Below the pieces are notes generated by a model, which searched no databases, had not been told where the DNA came from, and worked only from the letters and a program-made list of their open reading frames with translations. From Pollenia angustigena (taxonomy: Eukaryota; Arthropoda; Insecta; Diptera; Polleniidae), in the NCBI GenBank assembly GCA_930367215.1, contig OV884060.1, forward strand, positions 102,138,151-102,202,150: DNA of 64,000 bases. The letters run 5' to 3'. Below, in pieces: positions 55,252 to 64,000 of the stretch. Position numbers and translations under genes: made by a program. The first letter of the stretch is position 1. Each line of letters begins with the position of its first letter.

Positions 55252-56680
55252 TAAAAAACAAGTAGGAGTGCTATATTCGGCTGTGCCGAATCTTATATAC
55301 CCTTCACCATTGTGCGAGCAGAATACAGAGCAACTAAATAATTTTTACATATGCATACATATTTACAATACTTAAAACTTCATTATAAATAAAATTTAAA
55401 AAGCGAAAACTGGTAAATATTTTTTTTAAATCGTTTTAGAACAAAAAAAATTTCTTTTTAAAAAACCAAGATTCGAACCAGGGAACTCACAGTTTGTAAC
55501 TTAACACACCCCCTAGACAACTGAAACATGAGGGAACGCTGTTTAAATATCATTAAAACGAAATATGGACCGTTTACTGTTTATAACTCAACACAATTTT
55601 TTGTTTGTTTTGTTCTTGTAAAGGCACTGTTGTCATACCGTAGATTTATCTCTTTTGGCGAGTTTTTAAGTAGCAAAAAAACACGAAAATTCCTAGTTTC
55701 TATTTGTTAAAATTATTTCGTTAAATATATTAAATAATAAAGAAAATCATATTGGGCATTATGCTAGTATATGTAAACAAATTCGAAGGAGGGGAGGGAC
55801 TTAGAAGACACGACAACCGGATTTGAACTTCGCTTTTCATAAGGACCCAGAATATATATACTTTATAGGGTTTAGGACCATCGGTGAAGGGTATAAAAAC
55901 CAAACTTAATTATAAAAAAAGAGTAATTTTTGGGATTTCAGTATTTTGGTCATAACTCTGCTATTTCTTAACCGATTTGAGAGATTTATATACCGACATG
56001 TTAAAAGTTATTTTAGTTATAAAACTTGGACTCAGGAAGATCTATTGTTCACGAAAATGGGTATTTTTCAAAAACAAATCAATATATTGGTTATAACTTT
56101 TTCGTATCTGAACCGATTTTCCCGAGTTTTTCAGAAAATATTTTCTTTTGATATATAAGGCGTAACCATAGGTCATATTATAGTCAAAAAATTCATGGGA
56201 GGTACCACGCTCACTTCTCCAATCCCGCCCATATTTTGTGGGATGGTGTTTATTTATAACCTAAATGTTTGTACCTAATTTGAAAACTTTGGCTCTTACC
56301 GTTCTCCAGATATACAGAAAAAAAGTAATAAAAAGACAACAACCACAAGGGATTTTTTGGAAAAATTAGAGGCAGTCTTGGTTTTTTGATCATATCTCAG
56401 CCATTGGTGGACCGATCTGGCTGAATTTCAATAGCAAGAAATGGTGGACTATATGCGACATAAATGTGAAATAACCTAGCCGCTATCATGTCTGGAGTCT
56501 CCGGAAAACACATCTCAAACGTAAGATAGACAGACGGACGGATATCGTTAAATCAACTTCTCTCCTCATAAGGACCCAGAATATATATACTTTATAGGGT
56601 CTAATATCAATATTGTAGAAAATACAAACGGAATGACAAACTTATATATACCCTTTTCCACCTGTGGTGAAGGGTATATT
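55252..56680 (+). repeat. Fly interspersed repeat(s) with tRNA-like segment
   Basis: Starts ACAAGTAGGAGTGCTATATT with CGGCTGTGCCGAATCTTATA and ends CACCTGTGGTGAAGGGTATA. An internal end (CATCGGTGAAGGGTATAA at 55880-55897) and a repeated block (AAGGACCCAGAATATATATA at 55842 and 56571) show two units joined. On the minus strand near 55460-55520 there is a box B-like GGTTCGAATCT. Confidence 0.6.
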
Positions 56681-56689
56681 TATATATGT

Positions 56690-57439
56690 CGGCGTTTGGA
56701 AAGATTACATCAGAACTTTAGCTTAGGGGTGGTTCAAGTTTCACCCCTTAGGCTGGTTCGTGGAGCATTTCGGTATATGAAACTATGTGTTCTTTACATC
56801 TGAGATATAAGGTATGTTCAGCACCTTTGTAGAAAATGTTACGGAAAATATTTTTGTGAAACATATTAACCCTTTATAACAGTAGTTTTTGGCTCTATTC
56901 GAAAAACCATTAAGAAGTGCGAAGACGGGCATAACATGTTCTACAAAAATGATGGCCATGCAATTTTACTACGACGCCAAAGCTCGAAATTGAACATAAA
57001 CAGTAAAAAAAGGAGAAAGTCACTTATACAGTAAATGGTCGTCACAAGTAACTGTTACTATTAATGTTCCTCCTGCTGTAATCGAAAACAATGTTATTGA
57101 AAATATATGTCCCATAAAATTTTTGCATTTCTTATTTGGTTTATGCATCCAAGTCATAAATCTTTAGGCGACAGAGTGAATTTTTAAATATTTAAATACA
57201 AAAAAGGAAGATTATCAGGGGGGAGAATAAAGAATTAATTGATTAATTTCTAAATTTTTTTTTTAATTTTTTTTAATTATATGTGAAATATTTCTCCAAG
57301 CTTTTTGGCAACAAATTCCTTTAATTTTTGTCTCTTTAATCTCCCAGCTTTAAGTAACCCATCTTTAAATATGTTCACTTATAAATAAATTTATTAAAGT
57401 TTTTATCAAGCTTACTAAACAATTGACAAATAATCTTAC
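56690..57439. other. Intron sequence next to the dpr exon
   Basis: No element recognised. Confidence 0.45.
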
Positions 57440-57574
57440 CTTTTCAATGATGCAAACCAGATTAATAGTTGAACCCATGTCAACATGTAATTCACCAGAA
57501 CCTAAAATAAATGCTTCTGGTACAACCACTTGAAGGTTAACGAAATGCGAAATAATGCCCGTGGGTGTTGAGAC
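57440..57574 (-). CDS. dpr: dpr-family gene, first half of Ig domain 2
   Basis: Minus strand, after acceptor TTATAG: VSTPTGIISHFVNLQVVVPE, then a stretch ending STINLVCIIEK at donor AAAAG|GTAAG. Exactly 45 codons, phase 0 at both ends. It contains the linker from Ig1 (the YECQ-VSTPTG junction of dpr proteins would lie at the acceptor) and the first cysteine of Ig2 (NLVC). It joins in frame to SPTPPQYVYW encoded at 42485 downwards. The upstream exon encoding the end of Ig1 is not found up to base 64,000, so the gene runs off the window. Confidence 0.92.
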
Positions 57575-57782
57575 CTATAAAATAAACAAACATATAAGAT
57601 TATTATAAACTTATAACAAAAAGTTGTAAAGAAATAATCAAAATTAAAATAGTACACATGAAAAAAATACAAAATTTTTTTAATATGTCTTTTAAGAGTC
57701 GTTCACTAAACCACAATTATCTATAGACAAATTGCTAAAATTGACGGAAAAAGGAAAATGAATTAGTTCATATCGATTTAGC

Positions 57783-57915
57783 CTACAAATATATTAAATA
57801 AAAAACCCTTAAAAATATCAAACTCTATAGTCCCATATGCTAACCATGCAAAATATTTTGGATTGACGTTTGATGGAAAACTAAAATGGAAAGAACATAT
57901 AAGGAGCCGGTTTTG
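57783..57915 (+). pseudogene. Jockey-type reverse transcriptase fragment
   Basis: A plus-strand frame reads NHAKYFGLTFDGKLKWKEHI, matching the conserved YLG-x-x-LD-x-L-x-W-x-x-HI block after the palm domain of Jockey polymerases. Only about 40 codons survive and no flanking domain is seen. Confidence 0.65.
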
Positions 57916-58309
57916 TTAGCATTTTTTTTTAAAGGGTTGAAATCTTATTAAAACTAACTAACTATAATGGCTAAAAAATCAGTGAACAGCTTTAAATCAG
58001 TGTCCTTGTATTATATGTAGTTTGAAAAATAACATGTGGCAGCACTACTAGAAATGTTTTTAAATTCGTATGGTCTGTATTGGTAGTTTAAGCGCCCAAA
58101 TTTATGGGTTTAAAGATGGTTTATATGTTAACTGATTTATAGATTTGTTAGTCTAAACACATTTTAAGCCAAAGTGAGAGTTTAACTTGCTCCGATTTAT
58201 TAGCCCTAAGAAACTGAGTTTAAAAAATGGTGCATAACAACACGTACCACAGTGCTTTGGCCCATAGACATAAATCAAAAAAAAAAACAAGTCTTATATT
58301 GTACTTAAA

Positions 58310-59400
58310 AATGTACAGATCGATAGATAACAAAATAATTAAAATGAATTTTAAAGAATTTTTAAGATTTAACTCTTTTTGGCGGCGCTAGATGGCGCCA
58401 AAGTTTGAGAATTTATAGTAAAAATGGCCAAACAACTACTTGAGTTTTACATGCTTTAGGAAAACTATTGTAAAACTGTTGTTTTTTAAAGCACGAGATT
58501 GAAATTTTTTTTCGGTAGTAGTTTACTATATTTAGAATTAACTGTAAAAAAATTTTATTGAATTATTTTCTCATAAGTATTTTTTTTATTGGTTTGAAAA
58601 ATGCTTATTATTTACTTAAGCTCTAAAAATTTTCTAACTTTGATGGAATATTAAAAAAAAAAGAAAAATACCGTCTATGGGTTTTTTTCTGATTTCGAAT
58701 ATTCAAACTGCTTTCTAATAACTCCAAGAATACCAATTGAAAAAATGTTACCACAACTTGAAAAAAAAAATTTTTTTAAATGGCTATTTTCATGATTTTT
58801 GCTCAAATTTTGATAGTTTTCAGGAGTTTAAAAGACAATTAACTATAAATACTGTGAAATATTAATTCAAACTTATACCGTTCAATAAAAAACAACAAAA
58901 ATCAAAATATGTATAAACAATTTTTTGTGTTTGTCTGCATTTTGCGGCATAAGAGGGCGCTGAAATCACAAATGCCCTTGGTTTTTTATTGTTTCAAGAA
59001 AATAATTGTTAAAAATTCATTTTCTGGATTACGAGATTCAAATTTTTTTCTGTAACACCTAACTATATTCTAAACCAACAATAAAAACATTTTAGGGGAA
59101 TTATGCTCCTATACATATTTTTTAATGGTTTGAAAAATGCTAATTATTTACTTAAGCTCTAAAAATTTCCTAACTTTGATGGAATATAAAAAAAAAAAGA
59201 AAAATACCGTCTATGGGTTTTTTTCTGATTTCGAATATTTAGACTGTTTTCTAGTAACTACATGAAAAAAAATTAAAAAAATTTTACCACAACTTGAAAA
59301 AAATGTATTTAAACAAAATGCTATTTTCGTGATTTTTGCTCAAATTTTCATAGATTGAATTAGTTAAAAAAAAAACTAGGAACATAATACGAAATATTAG
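58310..59400. repeat. Tandem duplication, period about 536 bp
   Basis: Two diverged head-to-tail copies share ATTTACTTAAGCTCTAAAAA, AACTTTGATGGAATAT, TACCGTCTATGGGTTTTTTT and TGATTTTTGCTCAAATTTT at offsets of 536-538 bp. Non-coding. Confidence 0.75.
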
Positions 59401-59465
59401 GTATTAAAGTGGTTTTATGTAATTATAATGAAACGTAACTTATAACGAAAATAAATTTCAGGGTG

Positions 59466-59751
59466 ATTATCCGAAGAAGCATTGGAAACCAACCACAAAA
59501 TCGTGAGAAAAACCAGACTGTCCCACGACGACACTCATAAAGATTTAATGACTCATTTAATACTTTCCTTAGATTCGTTGTTATCTTCAAAAGGGAATCC
59601 AAAGACTAAAAAAAATATATTTTTTGAAGAAATTGAGAAATATATACTGAGAGAAAATGTTGATGAACCAGCTAAAGATGACGAAACAAATGTTTCGTTG
59701 AGCGGCAATATTTTTTTGGAAGAATCCAGTACTGAAGATGATTTATTGTAA
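59466..59751 (+). pseudogene. Transposase-like protein, C-terminal fragment
   Basis: From TTATCCGAAGAAGCA at 59466 it reads LSEEALETNHKIVRKTRLSH, then DLMTHLILSLDSLLSS and an acidic tail with a stop at 59751. I recognise the LSEEALEARN…DLLH-LL-SSDPLISS pattern as the C-terminus of multicopy, uncharacterised arthropod proteins whose N-terminal GRP-x-K-x-F block is seen at 18910-18975. An acceptor-like ATTTCAG lies just before it. The open part is intact but is only a piece of the family's length. Confidence 0.55.
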
Positions 59752-59821
59752 TTAAAAAAATGACCATATGTATGTAAATGTAATAAATAAATTAGTTTAA
59801 AGAAAATTAATTAGTTAGAAA

Positions 59822-60131
59822 TTGGGAATTATTTCCTTGTGAAGGTTACTTTATATTATTATAAACATTTTTTTTCATTTTTCGAATTTATTCTATGAGT
59901 TAAATTTCAGTTATGTATTTTGTAAAGCTTTTTTGTAATAGTTCTATTCCTTTAATTTTTCAGAAATAATAGTCTGGTAGTGTATAAAGTCATTTGAAAA
60001 ATTAAAGGAATAGAACTATTACAAAAAAGCTTTACAAAATACATAACTGAAATTTAACTCATAGAATAAATTCGAAAAATGAAAAAAAATGTTTGAAAAT
60101 TAATTAGGAATATAATAAGAAATAATTCCGA
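59822..60131. mobile_element. Palindromic MITE with a perfect 100-bp stem
   Basis: Bases 59863-59962 and 59995-60094 are exact inverted copies, 100 bp each, around a 32-bp loop. Outer ends GGAATTATTTC and the complement at about 60119-60129 extend the symmetry. A one-armed relic is at 16655-16840. Confidence 0.88.
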
Positions 60132-60720
60132 ATAATTCGTAATATCGGCTCAGAATCACATTCATTAAGTGATGTTCTTGTATTTTTCACATTAATAATC
60201 CGATTCTACCAAAATTTGGCATACATATATATCTAACAAATATCAATTTTCATAACAAATTTTAATACGATTGGACAGTTCTTGTAAATGTTATAGCATT
60301 TTTAAGAAAAAGGATATATGGCAGGACCTTGAGTCCTTGTTCAGATTTAAATAAAAATTTGCACACACGTTGCTAGTTGTGTGTGTATTAGCATGACCAT
60401 TTTTTGTAGTTTTGTGGGCATTATTGAAGCTAAAATTACATTTTTCCATTTCAGGACACATGGGAGGTAGGCGTGTACTTGGACCGATTTGTCCAAAAAT
60501 TCATATTTCTCTTAACTTAGCTATTTTATGATAGTGTACCAAATTTCAAAAATTTCTGACAACTCCTTCTATTTATGTCCCTTCGTTATATGGGGACAAA
60601 GCACTGTGCGTACTGTTCAAATTTGTTTTCCGCAGTTTTTGCCATTATTTCGTACAGTTGATCGAGCTGCAAACCTATCTACAGTCGACCCAATTGATAC
60701 TTTCGATAGTTTGCTTAAAG
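60132..60720. other. AT-rich non-coding stretch
   Basis: No gene or element recognised. Confidence 0.45.
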
Positions 60721-60750
60721 ACTATCGATACTGCCGTAAGTATCGATAGT
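60721..60750. promoter_or_regulatory. TATCGATA double-site palindrome
   Basis: ACTATCGATACT and its exact complement AGTATCGATAGT flank a 6-base spacer. TATCGATA is the DREF-type DRE consensus in flies and CGATA is the core bound by BEAF-32. A third related CGATAG lies at about 60705. No promoter-linked gene is visible, so a regulatory role is only a possibility. Confidence 0.4.
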
Positions 60751-62197
60751 TTTGTTAAGGTGGGTCCATAATTGCTCATGGGTCGCAAATAAGGTACACT
60801 AGCAAAAATTCAATTGTTTTATATACTGTGGTGTAAGGTCCCAATAAAAAATGTTACCATTTTGCGAAGCATTAAAGGTACATTTAAAAAAATAAGCGCA
60901 CAATTATGTGCTACGCAATAAGACATACAGAAATGCAGTAAAGTAAGTGAAAGAACTCTCAACAACTTTTATAAAAAAAAAATAACATTTCAAGTGCTAC
61001 GGCATTCCTTTACTACGAAGCAGGGAGAATTCTAAAAAATAACTGTATCAAAATATTCAGTGTGTAAAGATGATCGTTACATCCAACAATATTTATGTGC
61101 GCTGAATAATGCGCTGTATGTGTCAAAAATGTATTGCTTCAAAGTGGGAACTCGCCATATAAAATTCATGTCTTCCGTAAGCGCAATGGTAAGCGAAACC
61201 CTTATGTTTCTCCCTTACAAACCTGCTTCGTTGGAAGCTCCATTTTTTATTGGGGTATCATATAGTCAAGCGTGACCGTTTCTTGATTTTACTTTTATAT
61301 TTGTTATTTTAGATTTGCACTCAAGCGGTTGGGTAACTGTTGTCATGATTATTATTTAGCTTCAAAATATCTGAAACCAATGGGCACAAGTGATGAACAA
61401 TAACGCCATCGAATTTAACGATGTGTTTATTTTTTAAAATGCTAAAATATTTAATTTACTTTTTTTCTTATGCAATAAATTGATCTAAGTTTACAATTTC
61501 GTTGTAAAAAATGTTTAATGAACTATTTTTGTTTTGTTATTGAATTTCAATGTGTTTTTATTTAAAAAAGTCTTAAGCAATTGTTTAGCCAATTTAGCCC
61601 TTTTTGGTGACCAAGTTTTGGCAAACTCCGCTCTCTACTTCAACATTTTGCCATCGAGCTGAGAGCAACTTTATATTAAATTTAATGTTGGAATAGTTTT
61701 CCTTTATTTTGCAAGATGTTTCATCACCATCGTTTTAATTAAATTAAATGGGTTTTATTTGTTTAAAATGTTTATTTTACTTTTATAAATTTTTTTAAGA
61801 AAATAAAAATAATTATTCTATTAAACGGAAAACGGCAAAAAATGTTAAGACTAAACAAGTTGAAAAATGGCTAAATCTATACACAGCACTGCACAGTATA
61901 AACGCCTGAAGCTAAAAACGTGCAATTTGGACATTAGGTTTTTTTCTCCCTAGGGGGTAAAAAGGGTAAATTAGGGGTATTTATATCTCCAGAACAAACA
62001 AAGATACACAAAATGTAATACGTAACGTTGTTCTTTAGGAAAATAAGCGGACAGTTTTCTAGCTCTTCTTTGCACTTGTTTCTCACATAATCTATCTATA
62101 AAACCAATAAACATAGAAATAAAGTTTAAATCTCATTCGAAACTTATCGTTCTCCGTTGTTTGACATATACGAATTATGTTATGGACAGGGTTTAAA
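60751..62197. other. Non-coding stretch with decayed repeat
   Basis: 60905-61025 is a decayed relative of 54964-55075. The 71-codon open frame at 61060-61275 has no recognisable features. Otherwise AT-rich. Confidence 0.4.
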
Positions 62198-62387
62198 AAA
62201 CTGCAGTCAAAACCAAAAACTGTCGAACAAAAAACGAAAATTTGTGTACCACTTTTCGCTTTTTGAGTTGGTTTGACAGCGAATGTTTACATTTAATGAA
62301 TCAGAATTAAAAGCAACAGTTTTTGTTTGCCCCATGACAAATTAAGAAGTGGAAGCAATGGCAGTTTTTCAACTTTGACTGCAGTTA
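62198..62387. mobile_element. Short repeat with CTGCAGTC ends
   Basis: Inverted ends AACTGCAGTCAAAA and the complement of TTTGACTGCAGTTA. The same sequence occurs in reverse at 39415-39602, which supports a mobile origin. Confidence 0.65.
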
Positions 62388-62536
62388 TTAGACGTTGGTT
62401 ATGGACTTCCACTACAATATTGATATTTTTGATGCTTTAATGGGGAGAAAGAAGTATCAAAATGGGGTAAATAACTTCCTTTCTTAAGCTCTTTGTTTTT
62501 ATTTATTTATTTATTCGTCTATGGAATTAATCCTTA

Positions 62537-63071
62537 ATGATGAAACAGAATTGAGTCTTCAACTTCAGGCAAACATTTTAAAGCCCATAATTAAAACGTC
62601 GGCAGTAACTTCAAATTCTCTCTCATTTCTTTCGTTTTCTTTTGTTCTTATTTTTCTTTGTTTATAAAATGTATGAAATTGAATGAAAGTATGGTAGCAT
62701 TGTTAAGAGAATAAGTGTCTATAAGTGAGAGCATTGGAAAAAACGTCCTCAAAATAAAATGATGAAACAGAACTGAGTCTTCAACTTCAGGCAACAATTT
62801 TAAAGCCCATAATTCAAACGTCGGCAGTAACTTCTAATTCTCTCTCATTTCTTTCGTTTTCTTTTGTTCTTATTTTTCTTTGTTTATAAAATGTACGAAA
62901 TTGAATGAAAGTATGGTAGCATTGTTAAGAGAATAATTGTATTTATGTGAGAGCATTAGAAAAAAACGTCCTCAAAATAAAATTGATTTTATTTCTCGAC
63001 CGCATTTTCTGGCATAATTTTATGTCAAACTGTATGAAAAACATCGTTCAGCCCCAGTTCTGTTTCATCAT
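62537..63071. mobile_element. MITE with internal 222-bp tandem duplication
   Basis: Ends ATGATGAAACAGAA and its complement, flanked by TTA (62534-62536, 63072-63074). Inside, 62537-62758 and 62759-62980 are direct copies with few differences, each starting with the terminal sequence. Confidence 0.75.
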
Positions 63072-63211
63072 TTACAGGATATTTATACAACATAAATGTT
63101 AATAACTCAAATAAAATAATTAATTATGAATTCAAAAAAATTATTATTTTACTTTTTGTTACATTAGTATTTAAAGAAAAATCTATAAATCTATACAGTT
63201 CATTAAATTGA

Positions 63212-63465
63212 GTAGGTGAGTTTCAAAACTCGTTCGTTACAAAATTAAAAGTTTGAAATGACAAATGATTCTCACAGTTCTTTTGGTGCTTTATGAGAAG
63301 AAATATGCGGATTGTATTAATGCATGTCCTTGGAAAAACATGGACGAGGACATGCATTGACACAATAAGTATACTTCTTCTCAAAAAGCGCCACAAGAAC
63401 AGTAAGAATAAATTTTCATTTCGTATTTTAAATTTTGTAACGAACGAGTTTTGCAACTCACCTAC
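63212..63465. mobile_element. Foldback MITE, about 120-bp arms
   Basis: The two halves are inverted copies (outer GTAGGTGAGTTTCAAAACTC) meeting near 63335. The flanks TAAATTGA and TGAATTGA agree at 7 of 8 bases, which suggests a hAT-type duplication. Confidence 0.75.
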
Positions 63466-64000
63466 TGAATTGAATACACATTCTCCTCAGAGGGCCAGCG
63501 TTTGCATAATTAGCTCTAAAAAACTGAACGGTTAATGGTGAGAAGTAACGTGTTGGTCGTTGAGGAATGTTGAACGAAATATTGTTGATCAGAAAACCAG
63601 AACAAACATCACCGTTAATAATATTCAATAGAAACGAGACATTTAACATACATGATGTCCCTAGTGGCAGGAATTTTTAACTGGAACTGGAACTAGAAAC
63701 ATAAAATTGTGTGTGCAAGGTCCTGTGTGAATGGAAATCTATAAAAGGGATCTTTTTTGATACTTTTTCAGTTTTTAACTGGTACTTTTACAATTTTCGT
63801 TAATATTCACCTTTAAAGATAAAATTAAAAATGCTGAGCGGATGATAATAACTGTTTGGTTATATTTTGTCACAACTGTTCGTTTTTTAAAATAGAAACA
63901 TAAACTTTAAACTAAATACATATCGCTCCTTTATTGCAACATAGTCATATCTCAAAACAATCAAATTTGGCAAAATGCGATTAAAGTTTTCAAAATGTAC
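63466..64000. other. AT-rich non-coding end of window
   Basis: No coding exon of the dpr gene or other feature found. Confidence 0.45.

Larger units (their letters stand above)
42486..57439 (-). other. dpr intron, 14,954 bp, mobile-element rich
   Basis: Runs from donor GTAAG (read from 57439) to acceptor TTTCAG (42486) and splits the second Ig domain in phase 0. It contains MITEs at 42969 and 54232, the piggyBac-in-MITE nest at 45831-53763 and a fly interspersed repeat at 55252-56680. Confidence 0.8.

Noticed and set aside
1..64000. CRISPR array, bacterial operon or prophage
   Set aside because: Repeat arrays here are inverted, transposon-borne and in an insect genome; no cas genes, ribosome binding sites or operon structure.

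Overview
This is about 64 kb of AT-rich, intron-dominated insect DNA, most likely from a higher (calyptrate-type) fly. The fly assignment rests on three things: exons of a dpr-family neuronal immunoglobulin gene, short interspersed repeats of the type common in fly genomes (start with ACAAGTAAG, end with GGGTATAA), and Jockey/CR1-group non-LTR retrotransposons. No bacterial features are present.

One cellular gene can be supported. It is a dpr (defective proboscis extension response) family gene on the minus strand. Three coding exons are visible: 57440-57574 (start of the second Ig domain with its first cysteine), 42272-42485 (rest of that domain with the tryptophan and second cysteine) and 39053-39164 (basic linker plus hydrophobic C-terminal tail). 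The introns between them are 14,954 bp and 3,107 bp. The signal peptide and first Ig domain are not in the window and should lie beyond base 64,000, so 57,575-64,000 is probably also intron. Everything else is mobile DNA, its remains, or featureless AT-rich sequence.

1-9.8 kb: a deeply nested composite. A 9.1 kb element (673-9810) has 50-bp-class inverted ends and an exact 9-bp target duplication, with an arm of head-to-head 82-bp GC-rich tandem repeats; this is foldback (FB)/Mutator-like architecture. It contains a CR1-group retrotransposon (to 9473), interrupted by a hAT element with an 8-bp duplication (2685-4331) that itself carries nested MITEs, and by a Harbinger-type MITE (6163-6864) whose removal restores the endonuclease reading frame. 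9.8-17 kb: mostly featureless, with small inverted-repeat elements and a hAT MITE (15808-16529) whose empty site is preserved in an inverted paralogue at about 13.15-13.29 kb. 17-25 kb: a truncated retrotransposon, a decayed transposase-like fragment and two foldback MITEs.

25-33 kb: a decayed protein-coding copy of an uncharacterised arthropod family (plus strand) that still holds a short spliceosomal intron and is broken by a 4.7 kb Jockey-clade retrotransposon (26209-30909, 9-bp duplication) and by a 715-bp MITE (31864-32578). 34-38.4 kb: a nearly intact CR1-group element on the minus strand, with ORF1 intact and ORF2 cut by one stop 27 codons from its natural end.

39-57.6 kb: the dpr exons and introns. 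The large intron holds a piggyBac-like element (45909-53484, TTAA at both ends) sitting inside a TA-flanked MITE (outer ends 45831 and 53763), with a 3 kb degenerate T-rich array and a 25-G run inside it. 57.6-64 kb: a Jockey fragment, a 536-bp tandem duplication, a transposase C-terminal fragment, a 100-bp perfect palindrome, a TATCGATA palindrome and two more MITEs.

The most notable material is the nested foldback composite, the piggyBac-in-MITE nest and the intron-containing decayed gene family. I did not find evidence for a new enzymatic or defence system; the interest is in mobile-element architecture.
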